Assembly (NCBI GenBank): GCA_910587135.1
Contig: CAJULF010000011.1
Coordinates: 1 to 55,686, forward strand
DNA: 55,686 nucleotides
Origin: an uncultured Oscillospiraceae bacterium
Lineage (GTDB): Bacteria > Bacillota > Clostridia > Oscillospirales > Ruminococcaceae
Reading direction: 5' to 3'
Below are positions 23,230-31,769 of the stretch, piece after piece. The stretch's first letter is position 1, and each line of letters begins with the position of its first letter. The notes below the pieces were generated by a model. The model was given only the letters and a program-made list of their open reading frames with translations. It made no database searches and was not told where the DNA came from. The position numbers were made by a program, and so were the translations under genes.

Positions 23230-26200
23230 ATGTCTGAAATAACGGCGGCTAAGGAGATCGAGCAGTTAAGACAGGAGCTTAAAGACGCACAGCGGCAGAT
23301 AAACAGTCTTAAAATATCCGTAAGAGCTGAAGAGCTGCGTGTAAAAATTTCCTCGGAATACTCCGACTTCGGACTTTGGGAGTATGATATAGCCGAGGAC
23401 ATATGCTATCAGTATAAAAAGCTGAACGGAAGGTATGAGAACGACCTCGACCCTATCGTTCATTTCAGAGATACAATTATAAGCTGGGGAACGGTTTATG
23501 CGGAAGATCAGCCTGAATTCAACCGTTTCTGCGACGCTATGGAGCGCGGCGACAAGGAGGTCGGATGCGACATTAGAGTGATAAACGACGACTGCGACAT
23601 AGTGTGGTTCAGGTATGAGGGCAGAACCATTTTTGACGACAACGGAAAGCCTGTGCGGATAATAGGGCGCACGATAGACGTTACCGCGGAAAAGGGCGGG
23701 ATCACCGACAAAAGCGACGAACGCCGCGATGAACTTACGGGCGCTTATATGTCGGAGACCTTTGAAGAAGATGTAAGGGTAAAGACATCGGGTGCGAACA
23801 GATTTAAGATCGCCGCGCTCCTGCTGGTCAGCGTAGATAACTTCAACACCATTGCGGAGCAGATGGGGCAGGAGTTTAAAGACTATGTTGTAAAGGACGT
23901 AGCCAAGGTACTTTTCAGCATAAGCGTATGTGAGCACGACAGCAGCGTGGGGCGTATCAACGACGGGGAATTTGCGATTTTCGTAAGATTCAACAATATG
24001 GCTGACCTTGATTCCATAGCGGCAAAAGTCGTTATTATGATAAGCAGCTATGCATTTTATAATGATGCCAAAATAACCGTAAGCGAAGGAGTTTCCATAC
24101 TCAAAAACGGCAAGAAATACCGTACAGCCATAAAGGAAGCGGCTGCGGCAATGCGCTCGGCAAGGGCGAAGGGCGGCAACGGCTACGCACACTACAACAA
24201 GGCAATGGCGGCGGAAGCACTTGTGAATCTGCCGGGAAGCTCGGAGGTTATTGACGAGGTGCGCGCAATTACGGCGGGGGCTGCTACGCGCGTAGCGGAA
24301 GCGATAGGAAAGGTGCGCCGAAATGCCCGCGGAGATTCGGATGAAAATCTGGCGTTGTTGATGAGCATTTCCCCGATTTACAACCTTGTCGCGGAGGCGT
24401 TTATAGACAAGGCGCGGCGCAGCGCGCTTATTAAAGAGGCTATCTGCGAGGCGGGCAGACAGACAAATTTCACCGCGATATATGTATGCCATTTCACGGA
24501 TGACGAAATCGTTCGGCTGCTTACTTACTCCAAAGACAATAAAACCGCCGAGGACTGCCCCGGAGTAAACTTTACCGGTGACAGAAACGCCCTTGAACAG
24601 ACTCTCCTGAACAATGAAGATATAGCGCTTGATATACATATGGCAAACGGGAAAAAACTGGGCTTTGAAACGGTAAACGGCGCCAAATTCGCGCTGATAA
24701 TCCCCATAATGCGCGAGGATTATCCGACGGGCTACCTGGCGTTTGTTTCGGAAACGCGCCGTACCATACAAGAATCCGACTCGCAGATAATCACGCTTAT
24801 CTCGGGGGCGCTTAACAGAATGTTCACCACTTTCCACGAAGAAAATCAGGACGCGGACGATCTGCATTTCTCCTCGGTGGTTATGAATAACCTGCGCATC
24901 GAGGAATTCTCGATAATACCCGACACCTATGAAATGGACAGGATCGGTGAGAACACTGCCGCACATTATAACGTAAAGCGCGGCGATATCTGCTATAAAG
25001 CGATAAGAGGCAGAAACACCCCCTGTCATGACTGCCCCGCGAAAAAGCTTAATAAGGGACAGCTTACCGCCTCCACAACCTACTATTGCGAAAGCGAGCG
25101 GCGTTGGCTGGACGTAGCCGCTTCCGCGGACGAAAACAGCAATGGTGAGCCGCGATATATTATAAGCACAGCGGATATCACGGACTGTCTTGGTCAGATA
25201 CAGATGACGGACGCGCTTACCGGAATAATGACGCTGGACGCTTTTGCCGCGGAGGGTCTGCGCCTTACCGCGAACGGGTCTGACGGCTACTTTGTGCTGG
25301 TAATAAATATTGCGGGCTTCCGCAGGCTTAACGAGAGCATGGGCTTTGAATTCGGAAATTCGCTTCTTATCGCGGTTTCGGACATTCTGGAGCGTTCTAT
25401 CGGCGTCGGAGAACTGCTTTGCCGCTCGGAGGGCTCGCGTTTTGTGGCTCTGCTGAAAAACAACAGCTCATCGGAAATGCAAACCCGACTTAATCAGCTT
25501 CTTGCAAGTATCCAGAAGCAGGTATACGAAAAGTGCACAAAACAGATATACCTCGTGGTGGGCATCTATGAAATGATCGGAGAATCCGTCGGTATCATGG
25601 GCGCGCTGGACAGAGCAATAAGAGCGCAGAAGACCGTCAAGGACAAGGGATTCTACCGCGAAAACGCCATAGCGGTCTACGACAACAAGCTGAGGGAGGA
25701 GCTTCAGAACAGACAGTATGTTGAGGCTCATATGCTGGAAGCGCTGGAAAATGACGAGTTCAGGGTATTCTATCAGCCAAAGGTCAGCATAGCCACGGGA
25801 AAAATCGTCGGCGCGGAGGCGCTGGTGCGCTGGATAAGACCTAACGGAGAAGTGATATCGCCCGCCATGTTTGTGCCTATATTCGAGGAGAACGGATTTA
25901 TCACGGATATGGATTTTGCGATATACCGCCACGCGGTATCCGATATAAAGCGCTGGCTCAGAAACGGATATGATGTGCCGCTGGTAAGTCTGAATGTCAG
26001 CCGCCATCATCTTAAGGACGATAATTTTGCAGACAAACTGACCAATCTTGTGGATGGACTGGGAGTTCCACACGAAAAAATAGAGCTTGAGGTAACGGAA
26101 AGCCTGCTCACCGACAACCTGGATAAACTGGTTGAGGTAATGTCGCGGCTCAAATCCATAGGATTCAGGATATCTGTTGACGATTTCGGCTCGGGATATT

Positions 26201-26496
26201 CCTCGCTTAACCTGATAACGCAGCTTCCCTTTGACACGCTTAAAATCGACGGAGGCTTCTTCCTTAAAAACGACCTTACCGAAAAGAATAAGAAAGTTAT
26301 TTCTTCGGTAGTCACTTTGGCGAAAAGCCTTAACCTCGAAACGGTATCGGAGGGTGTCGAAACACAAACACAGGTCGACTTCCTGCGCGATCTGGGCTGC
26401 AACATGATCCAGGGGTATTTCTACTATAAGCCTATGCCTACCGGGGATTTTGAAAATCTCATCGCACAAAAAACGGAAAAGAAGGAAAACGCATAA
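23230..26496 (+). CDS. Cytoplasmic PAS/degenerate GGDEF/EAL protein
   Basis: This 1088-residue protein begins with a coiled coil (EIEQLRQELKDAQRQINSL), a PAS domain (about 40-155), a GGDEF-like domain with RINDGEF in place of RxGGDEF, a middle region with GAF-like character (about 370-530), a second PAS-like segment carrying CYKAIRGRNTPCHDCPAK with a Cys cluster that might bind metal or sense redox, a second degenerate GGDEF (SEGSRF), and an EAL domain with intact EALVRW, LEVTESLL, DDFGSGYSSLN, LKIDGGFF and SEGVETQ motifs. It has no membrane helix. A cyclic-di-GMP phosphodiesterase is the expected activity. The ATG at 23230 with GGAGGTG is preferred over the TTG at 23215. Confidence 0.92.
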   Translation: MSEITAAKEIEQLRQELKDAQRQINSLKISVRAEELRVKISSEYSDFGLWEYDIAEDICYQYKKLNGRYENDLDPIVHFRDTIISWGTVYAEDQPEFNRFCDAMERGDKEVGCDIRVINDDCDIVWFRYEGRTIFDDNGKPVRIIGRTIDVTAEKGGITDKSDERRDELTGAYMSETFEEDVRVKTSGANRFKIAALLLVSVDNFNTIAEQMGQEFKDYVVKDVAKVLFSISVCEHDSSVGRINDGEFAIFVRFNNMADLDSIAAKVVIMISSYAFYNDAKITVSEGVSILKNGKKYRTAIKEAAAAMRSARAKGGNGYAHYNKAMAAEALVNLPGSSEVIDEVRAITAGAATRVAEAIGKVRRNARGDSDENLALLMSISPIYNLVAEAFIDKARRSALIKEAICEAGRQTNFTAIYVCHFTDDEIVRLLTYSKDNKTAEDCPGVNFTGDRNALEQTLLNNEDIALDIHMANGKKLGFETVNGAKFALIIPIMREDYPTGYLAFVSETRRTIQESDSQIITLISGALNRMFTTFHEENQDADDLHFSSVVMNNLRIEEFSIIPDTYEMDRIGENTAAHYNVKRGDICYKAIRGRNTPCHDCPAKKLNKGQLTASTTYYCESERRWLDVAASADENSNGEPRYIISTADITDCLGQIQMTDALTGIMTLDAFAAEGLRLTANGSDGYFVLVINIAGFRRLNESMGFEFGNSLLIAVSDILERSIGVGELLCRSEGSRFVALLKNNSSSEMQTRLNQLLASIQKQVYEKCTKQIYLVVGIYEMIGESVGIMGALDRAIRAQKTVKDKGFYRENAIAVYDNKLREELQNRQYVEAHMLEALENDEFRVFYQPKVSIATGKIVGAEALVRWIRPNGEVISPAMFVPIFEENGFITDMDFAIYRHAVSDIKRWLRNGYDVPLVSLNVSRHHLKDDNFADKLTNLVDGLGVPHEKIELEVTESLLTDNLDKLVEVMSRLKSIGFRISVDDFGSGYSSLNLITQLPFDTLKIDGGFFLKNDLTEKNKKVISSVVTLAKSLNLETVSEGVETQTQVDFLRDLGCNMIQGYFYYKPMPTGDFENLIAQKTEKKENA

Positions 26497-26498
26497 CC

Positions 26499-26531
26499 AA
26501 CGCCGCATACAGTTTTACTGTGTGCGGCGTT
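26499..26531 (+). terminator. Terminator hairpin after the second EAL gene
   Basis: AACGCCGCATACAG and CTGTGTGCGGCGTT form a 14-bp stem with loop TTTTA, three bases past the stop codon. It lacks a T run. Confidence 0.6.
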
Positions 26532-26538
26532 ACGGGCT

Positions 26539-26727
26539 GTATATAAAGGTTGACCTAAGGCTAATTATTTGAAAAATTTCAAAATTCCCGCCAGTTATAC
26601 TCCGTGCTGCTGCGCAGCACTCCGCATGCCTGCCGGAAACCGTGCGCATTTGCCAAATGGCAAATGCGCACTTTTTGAAATTTCATGCGACGACATTGCG
26701 TTGTCAATAAGCTTTTTCTATATGCTG
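26539..26727 (+). repeat. Family B repeat (B5)
   Basis: Full-length copy with ATATAAAGGTTGACCTAAGG, outer arms AAATTTCAAAA/TTTTTGAAATTT, hairpins CCGCCAG.../...CTGCCGG (imperfect) and GCGCATTTGCC/GGCAAATGCGC, and right end AAGCTTTTTCTATATGCTG. It lies between two hairpins that share ACTGTGYGCGGCGTTA. Confidence 0.82.
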
Positions 26728-26734
26728 GAACATT

Positions 26735-26762
26735 GCGCACAGCGAAACTGTGCGCGGCGTTA
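26735..26762 (-). terminator. Hairpin downstream of the ABC transporter operon
   Basis: GCGCACAG and CTGTGCGC form an 8-bp stem just after the minus-strand ATPase stop codon. Its flank repeats that of the hairpin at 26499-26531. Confidence 0.5.
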
Positions 26763-26763
26763 T

Positions 26764-27330
26764 TTATAATTCTATTGTTTCATCTGCCATATATTCACAT
26801 TCGCCTTGATCATGAGTGACCAATACCACCGTTTTGCCGCGGATTTTTCCTTTACAGTATTCCATCACCGTGCGTTTTGTTTCCGCATCCAGACCCTTAA
26901 ACGGTTCATCAAGGAAAAGCGCGTCATAATCCGCCAACAGCGCCCTCAGTAAAGCCGCGCGCCTTTTCATGCCGCCGCTCAGTTCCCTGACCGCTTTGTT
27001 TTCGCAGCCCGCCAGACCTATTTTCGCAAGTTCTTCGGCGATTTCCCCGCAGCTATATCTTTTTCCGGTAACCAAGCGAATATTGGCTGAAACCGTAAGA
27101 TTTTCACACAGCCTGTTCTCCTGAAACACGGCGCTGATACGCTCGGGACGGTCAACGCTGCCGCTGTCGGGTTTAAGTATCCCCATAAGCACCGACAATA
27201 AAGTGGATTTTCCGCAGCCGGACGCCCCCATGACCGCCGTAATACTCCCCGCGCGAAAGGTGTGCGAAAAACCGCTCAACACCCGATTATCGCCAAATGA
27301 CTTGCTGATGTCCGAAGCGATTATGTCCAT
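26764..27330 (-). CDS. ABC transporter ATP-binding protein (SsuB/TauB type)
   Basis: The ATPase that powers the import system encoded by the next two upstream genes. From the ATG at 27330 (GAGGGA upstream) it has 188 residues, short for the family. Walker A is MGASGCGKSTLL, the Q-loop VFQENRL, the signature LSGGMKRRAALLRAL, Walker B ALFLDEPFKGLD, and the switch His VLVTHDQGE. All catalytic motifs are present. A longer frame reaching 27432 overlaps the permease and is unlikely. It follows the permease by 8 bases. Confidence 0.92.
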   Translation of the reverse strand: MDIIASDISKSFGDNRVLSGFSHTFRAGSITAVMGASGCGKSTLLSVLMGILKPDSGSVDRPERISAVFQENRLCENLTVSANIRLVTGKRYSCGEIAEELAKIGLAGCENKAVRELSGGMKRRAALLRALLADYDALFLDEPFKGLDAETKRTVMEYCKGKIRGKTVVLVTHDQGECEYMADETIEL

Positions 27331-27338
27331 GCTATCCC

Positions 27339-28085
27339 TCACATTCTCTCGACGCGTTTTACAAGCAGCTTCACCAAAGCTGTAAATATACCCTCGCACA
27401 AACGGCTCACCAGGATTATCACCAATGTCCACGCGAACAGATCCGCCGTTTCAAGGTAAACCTTCGACATATACAGCTTCTCGCCTATCGAGCCGTTGGG
27501 TATACCGATAACCTCAGCCGCCACGCCCGACTTCCAGCACAATCCTATCGCCAGACCCGAAGCGGAGCGGAAATATGGCAGCAGCTGCGACAGATAAACT
27601 CCCACAAAGCGCCGCCACGGAGGGATATGAAACAGCTCCGCCATAATTTTCAGCTTGGGGTCGAGATTGTCCAGACCCTCCAGCATATTCGTATACACTA
27701 TCGGCACACATATAAGGAACGACACCAGTACCGAAAGATTCCTTGAGGATATCCATATCAGTGCCAGTATCGTAAACGACGCTACGGGGATGGATTTCAG
27801 CACCGAAACAAGCGGCGACAAAAGCTGCCGCACAAAAGAGATTTTTCCCGACAGCAGCGCCAGACCCGTACCTGCCGCAAGCCCCATGGCAAAGCCCAGA
27901 AGTATCTTACCAGCCGAAAAGGCTATGCTGTTCCGGAAATCGGCTTTGGGGACAAGCTCCACCAGCCGCTTGACTACCGCGACGGGCGTTACAAGCAGTA
28001 TCTTCTGATTCAGCGCCATTGCGCCAAGCTGCCATACCGTCAGCCAGAAAAGCACACATAATACGGTAATTACACGCTTTTTCAT
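27339..28085 (-). CDS. ABC transporter permease (SsuC/TauC type)
   Basis: This 248-residue inner-membrane protein has about six hydrophobic helices, beginning VITVLCVLFWLTVWQLGAMA and including SILLGFAMGLAAGTGLALL-like and LVSFLICVPIVYTNMLEGL stretches. The EAA-type coupling loop is seen around MAELFHIPPWRRFVGVYLSQLLPYF in two parts. The family transports sulfonates, nitrate, thiamine precursors or related small molecules; the substrate is not evident. GGGGAGCGGGG precedes the ATG. It sits between the binding protein and the ATPase in one operon. Confidence 0.9.
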   Translation of the reverse strand: MKKRVITVLCVLFWLTVWQLGAMALNQKILLVTPVAVVKRLVELVPKADFRNSIAFSAGKILLGFAMGLAAGTGLALLSGKISFVRQLLSPLVSVLKSIPVASFTILALIWISSRNLSVLVSFLICVPIVYTNMLEGLDNLDPKLKIMAELFHIPPWRRFVGVYLSQLLPYFRSASGLAIGLCWKSGVAAEVIGIPNGSIGEKLYMSKVYLETADLFAWTLVIILVSRLCEGIFTALVKLLVKRVERM

Positions 28086-28153
28086 GTCCCCGCTCCCCGT
28101 TCATCAGATGTGGTTTTGAAAAGGGCGGCAAACAGCTTTGCCACCCCAAAAAA

Positions 28154-29290
28154 TCAACCCGGAAACTCGTAAGCGTAATAGAAGCTGTCCGCGGGAACCG
28201 CTCCGCCTACCGCCTGCGGATTCTGCTCAAAAAGCACGTTAAGATAACCCGAGAGCTTATCCTTCATCTCCTCGCCCGTTATGCAGACGATATTGCACTT
28301 TGGGATAGCCTTTTCCGCTACCGCCGCATTTATGATACCGTATTTCTCCACAAGCTGCGACGCCTCGGCAACATTGTTGTTGACAAAATCAACGGAAGCC
28401 ATATAATCCGACAGGAAGCGGTTTACCGCCTCGGGATACTGCTCCACAAACTCCGTGCGGGCAATGACCGCACCCGTGATAAGCGCACTTCCATTCTCCA
28501 GCTTATCCCATTCCTCGTTAAGGTCTATAACTACGTTTATATTCTCGTTCTGGCTCTGCGCTACGGTAGCAAAAGGCTGCGGCAGCATTGCCACTCCATC
28601 CTCGTCTGACGACAGTGCCGCTACGCACTCCGCGTGTTCGCTTTTCCACTCGATGGTAACATCGGTTTCGGGGTTTATTCCGTTTTCGCTGAGAATATAA
28701 TTCAGCGCGTATTCGGGGGTAGCGCCCTTACCCGATGAATAGATGGTCTTTCCCCTGAGATCGGATATTTCCGCCACGGTATTTCCGTTTTCGCAGAGGT
28801 AGAGAACTCCCAAAGTGTTCACCGCGAGCACCTCAACACCGCCCTCGGTCTTATTGCACAGCACCGCGCCGAGATTTGCGGGAACGCAGCATATATCCGT
28901 ATTGCCCTGAATTATCATCGGAGATATCTCGTCTACCGCGGTGGCAATGGTAAAGTCGTAAAGCAGATCCTCCGATTCGGTTCTGTCCATCAGCTTTGTC
29001 AGCCCCATTGCGGTAGGACCGCTCAGCGCCATTACCCTTACGGACTCAGGCGAGGAAATCGGGGGAACCTCCTCGCTTTCGGGAGCGTCCGCATCCGAAG
29101 TGGGAGCGGCTTGCTCAGTGTCGGCTGAATCGGAAGCGTTCTCGGGAACGGATTCCGAAACGGAATTATCGGAGCCGTTTAAGCTGTCCGAACCGCCCGA
29201 GCTTCCCGCGTCCTTATCCGAGCAGCCCGCCATAAGTCCCGCGCACAGCAGCGCGGCAATAAATGATTGTGCCTTTTTTGTGATAGTCAT
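28154..29290 (-). CDS. ABC transporter substrate-binding lipoprotein (NMT1/TauA-like)
   Basis: This lipoprotein captures the substrate for the permease. The chosen ATG at 29290 (AAAGGAC upstream) gives 378 residues with a lipobox LMAGC (Cys23). A Ser/Asp/Glu-rich linker (about 25-78) precedes the type 2 periplasmic-binding fold, with RVMALSGPTAMGL, IIQGNTDICCVPANLGAVL, LAVNTLGVLYLCE, LRGKTIYSSGKGATPEYAL and a C-terminal helix region. It resembles binding proteins of nitrate, taurine or pyrimidine-precursor importers. The ORF is open back to 29461 through the leader, but that part overlaps a terminator and is unlikely to be translated. Confidence 0.9.
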   Translation of the reverse strand: MTITKKAQSFIAALLCAGLMAGCSDKDAGSSGGSDSLNGSDNSVSESVPENASDSADTEQAAPTSDADAPESEEVPPISSPESVRVMALSGPTAMGLTKLMDRTESEDLLYDFTIATAVDEISPMIIQGNTDICCVPANLGAVLCNKTEGGVEVLAVNTLGVLYLCENGNTVAEISDLRGKTIYSSGKGATPEYALNYILSENGINPETDVTIEWKSEHAECVAALSSDEDGVAMLPQPFATVAQSQNENINVVIDLNEEWDKLENGSALITGAVIARTEFVEQYPEAVNRFLSDYMASVDFVNNNVAEASQLVEKYGIINAAVAEKAIPKCNIVCITGEEMKDKLSGYLNVLFEQNPQAVGGAVPADSFYYAYEFPG

Positions 29291-29330
29291 AGTCGTTTGT
29301 CCTTTCGTTGATAATACCAAATACCGCGCC

Positions 29331-29355
29331 ATATAAAAAGCGCCCTTAAAGGCGC
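29331..29355 (-). terminator. Terminator inside the leader of the ABC operon
   Basis: On the minus strand GCGCC-TTTAA-GGGCGC is followed by TTTTT. It lies 40 bases before the binding-protein start, between promoter and gene, so it can act as an attenuator. Confidence 0.75.
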
Positions 29356-29521
29356 AGAAATCGCTATACCGCCAAGCGGCAAATACGCTGTCGGTTGTTT
29401 CCGTGCCTTTCGCCTTAATCTCTTTCGGCGTCAGTATAAGAGTTTTCGGCAGAAAACCCATTCCGTCGGGAAAACCCTTCGGTCTGAGATTATTTTGCCG
29501 CTGTTTGAGAAAAATATTTTC
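29356..29521 (-). promoter_or_regulatory. Structured leader RNA upstream of the ABC operon, candidate riboswitch
   Basis: The roughly 165-base leader between the promoter and the attenuator contains a closing helix, AGCGGCAAAATA pairing with GTATTTGCCGCT, that brackets about 130 bases. Inside, AATCTC can pair with GAGATT. I see no TPP, SAM, cobalamin, purine or guanidine-I core motif. The layout promoter, folded domain, terminator, gene is that of a transcription-attenuating riboswitch. Confidence 0.5.
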
Positions 29522-29528
29522 CTTTTGT

Positions 29529-29557
29529 ATTATACTCCATTATTTCCGTTTTGTCAA
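29529..29557 (-). promoter_or_regulatory. Promoter of the ABC transporter operon
   Basis: On the minus strand TTGACA (29552-29557) and TATAAT (29529-29534) are 17 bases apart. Transcription would begin about 230 bases before the binding-protein start. Confidence 0.85.
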
Positions 29558-29591
29558 GGTCTGTGTTAAGAAATCTTAATGCCGAAAAGTC

Positions 29592-29620
29592 TTGACTTTA
29601 ATTATGATTTATAATATAAT
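29592..29620 (+). promoter_or_regulatory. Promoter of the secreted protein/protease pair
   Basis: TTGACT (29592-29597) and TATAAT (29615-29620), 17 bases apart, divergent from the ABC operon promoter. Confidence 0.75.
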
Positions 29621-29687
29621 AATAATTGTTAAAGTATTGATTAATTGATTACTAAGCATACAATTTAATTTATTTGGGTGATACCGT

Positions 29688-30332
29688 ATGATAAAGATTA
29701 CGAAACATTTTAGAATGGGTTTAATAATTTTCAGTTGTTTAACTTTGTGCACCGTTTTATGTGCGGCGACTGTAAATGTCATATATGACAAAAACGTGTC
29801 CCGGGCTAACTCGCAGAACAGAAGCGATATGTATGACGATGCCCTTGACGAGGATAACAACGGCTGTGTTGGCAAACGGTTCAGCATTATAAATATCTGT
29901 TCGGATTTTGATGAAGCGTTTAAGACCGAAACGGGAAAATACGTTTATCCCGAAAATTTCGGGGGGTTTGAATGGAACGATTGTGAGTTTATAATTGAAA
30001 TTACAGACGACAACACCGCCCCATATACGTTTTTGACCAACAAATACAGCGTTATACGTTTTGGGTACAAAAAGTATTCGATAATGTATCTTAAAGATAT
30101 TATGGATGATTTGCTTGATAGCAATCCCGACTTCGCCGAAAATTGCGAAGCTTGGGTTAATTATGATGTGGGGATAATTATGTGTTTTGACGCAAAGTAC
30201 TATGATGAAAATCTTGATAGTATTTATGACAGTATCAACAAGATTTTAAAAGATTTACCAGAAGATCTGCCAATAGTAACAACACGTGTAGAGGGGCTTA
30301 ATGAGGGACTCTTAGTTTGTATTCCGTTATAA
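29688..30332 (+). CDS. Secreted protein related to the propeptide of the next protease
   Basis: This 214-residue protein has an N-terminal hydrophobic segment (LIIFSCLTLCTVLCAATVNVIY) acting as signal or anchor. The region YVYPENFGGFEWNDCEFIIEI continues with TDDN, a surface-like YSVIRFGYKKYSI and a C-terminal alpha/beta stretch. The same order (YPDNFGG, an acidic strand LVILSTD, then FEQVKYSINELDDIID) is found in residues 80-190 of the following protease. It lacks the protease domain. Such a free propeptide-like protein could be a folding helper or inhibitor; that is inference. AT-richer than most neighbours. Confidence 0.7.
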   Translation: MIKITKHFRMGLIIFSCLTLCTVLCAATVNVIYDKNVSRANSQNRSDMYDDALDEDNNGCVGKRFSIINICSDFDEAFKTETGKYVYPENFGGFEWNDCEFIIEITDDNTAPYTFLTNKYSVIRFGYKKYSIMYLKDIMDDLLDSNPDFAENCEAWVNYDVGIIMCFDAKYYDENLDSIYDSINKILKDLPEDLPIVTTRVEGLNEGLLVCIPL

Positions 30333-30364
30333 TGGTTATTATAAAATTTTTAGGAAGTTTTACA

Positions 30365-31594
30365 ATGAAAAAAATTTATGGAATGACTATCGCCGCTTTT
30401 GTGGCAATAAGCATATGTTCGGATAATTCCTTTACATATGCCGAAGAACCGTATTCGTGGGTGTGGTATACTGACAGTGAAGCTATAACAAGTATAGAGC
30501 AATATATTGAGAAAAACGACACTGATGATGAAATGCACCGCGAAACCGAAGCAGAAAAGGCATATGATGATTTAATGAATTCTTTTACGATAGCGGAGGA
30601 CGGATCATGTGATTATCCTGACAATTTTGGCGGTACATACTTTGACGATGAGGGAAATCTTGTTATACTTAGCACCGATTTGGACTCAAAGGTGTATGAA
30701 AGAGCATATAAGGGATATTCGGGCGTTATATTTGAACAAGTAAAATACTCAATAAATGAATTGGATGATATCATAGACAATATTTTATCAAATTATGAAT
30801 ATCCGTTTTACTATGCATATGTCGACGATGAAAAAAATGAAGCGGTCATTTTTACAAGTGAAGAAACATATAACAATGAAGAACTTGCGTTATCACTCAA
30901 GGATATGCCAGTAAGATTTGAGATTGGCGCTCCTATTGTGCCAAATACGATTGTTTACGGCGGAAGCGCAATAAGAGTTGGAAGCGCTAATTTTACGAGC
31001 GGCGCGGTTGCGACAAACGTTGCCGATTCTTCAAATGTTAAAAAATTATTGGTAACTGCTGGACATTATGTCAGTCTCAAAGACAAATGTTACCCAATAA
31101 AAGGAACCCGCCCCGATACCGATACCTTATTGGGAACAGTCACCAAGGTTCAATACGCGGACGGGAAATATGGCGATTATTCGCTTATTACATTAGGAAG
31201 CGACATTGAGATTACCACAAACACATACGAACGCCCATATGAGTTAACCCCGTTAGTTGGAGGATACTATCCAAAAGATGGTGATACACTATATAAATTC
31301 GGCAGAGCTGGTAATGTCGCAAAAATTACGTTTCAAGAAGCCAATATGTCAGTGGTAATGCCTGCTAGTAGCAGCGGTTCGTCAACAATTACAATCAAGG
31401 GAATGATGATTGGAAAAATAGAAGATGGCATATCAACTGGAGGCGACAGCGGAGGTCCCGTATACTATAACAGCAGCGAGGGGCTTAAGTTGGTCGGTTT
31501 CGTTTCAGGTACAACCAGTACTGGAACAAACGTTTATTTGACGTTTACTCCAGTAAGCCGCGTCACCGGCTGCGGAATAAATTATGTCGATTAA
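30365..31594 (+). CDS. Secreted chymotrypsin-fold (S1 family) serine protease
   Basis: From the ATG at 30365 (TAGGAAG upstream) the protein has 409 residues: a signal peptide ending TYA-EE, an acidic propeptide (about 27-190), and an S1 protease domain resembling streptogrisin-type enzymes. The triad is visible as H234 in VTAGHYV, D271 in YGDYSLI, and S362 in GGDSGGPV. Two cysteines in the domain (C242, C403) might pair. The propeptide has the same fold-like pattern as the whole preceding protein. Expected to be released into the medium. The two genes are 32 bases apart and share a promoter; a terminator follows. Confidence 0.9.
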   Translation: MKKIYGMTIAAFVAISICSDNSFTYAEEPYSWVWYTDSEAITSIEQYIEKNDTDDEMHRETEAEKAYDDLMNSFTIAEDGSCDYPDNFGGTYFDDEGNLVILSTDLDSKVYERAYKGYSGVIFEQVKYSINELDDIIDNILSNYEYPFYYAYVDDEKNEAVIFTSEETYNNEELALSLKDMPVRFEIGAPIVPNTIVYGGSAIRVGSANFTSGAVATNVADSSNVKKLLVTAGHYVSLKDKCYPIKGTRPDTDTLLGTVTKVQYADGKYGDYSLITLGSDIEITTNTYERPYELTPLVGGYYPKDGDTLYKFGRAGNVAKITFQEANMSVVMPASSSGSSTITIKGMMIGKIEDGISTGGDSGGPVYYNSSEGLKLVGFVSGTTSTGTNVYLTFTPVSRVTGCGINYVD

Positions 31595-31601
31595 AAGAAA
31601 G

Positions 31602-31628
31602 CCGCCGTTAGCAAACGGCGGTATTTTA
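31602..31628 (+). terminator. Terminator after the protease gene
   Basis: CCGCCGTT and AACGGCGG form an 8-bp stem followed by TATTTTATT. Confidence 0.82.
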
Positions 31629-31729
31629 TTGCAAAAAAACGCTTTTGAGGTGCTTTACCCGCTTGACAGATTGGCAAAATTAGCTTATAATATAAATGTA
31701 TGCTGTTAGAAGTAAGGAGTAAGACGTAA
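31627..31729 (+). repeat. Direct repeat, copy 1 of the serC upstream region
   Basis: From TTATTGCAAAAAA to GTAAGACGTAA this copy matches 32336-32443; the central 70 bases (GCTTTACCC through AGAAGTAAGG) are identical. It includes a full promoter. Confidence 0.88.
31663..31691 (+). promoter_or_regulatory. Promoter of the 150-residue secreted protein
   Basis: TTGACA (31663-31668) and TATAAT (31686-31691), 17 bases apart. Identical to the serC promoter at 32373-32401. Confidence 0.85.
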
Positions 31730-31769
31730 AAATTAAAAGCTGTTATGCACTTGCAAAGGAGAGATATTT

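Noticed and set aside
23266..25029. 587-codon open frame antisense to the second EAL gene
   Set aside because: It has no family resemblance and no ribosome site, and mirrors the codon pattern of a clearly real gene on the other strand.
29356..29521. TPP riboswitch ahead of the ABC importer
   Set aside because: The CTGAGA and the GGATAATGCCAGCG-type core of TPP riboswitches are absent.
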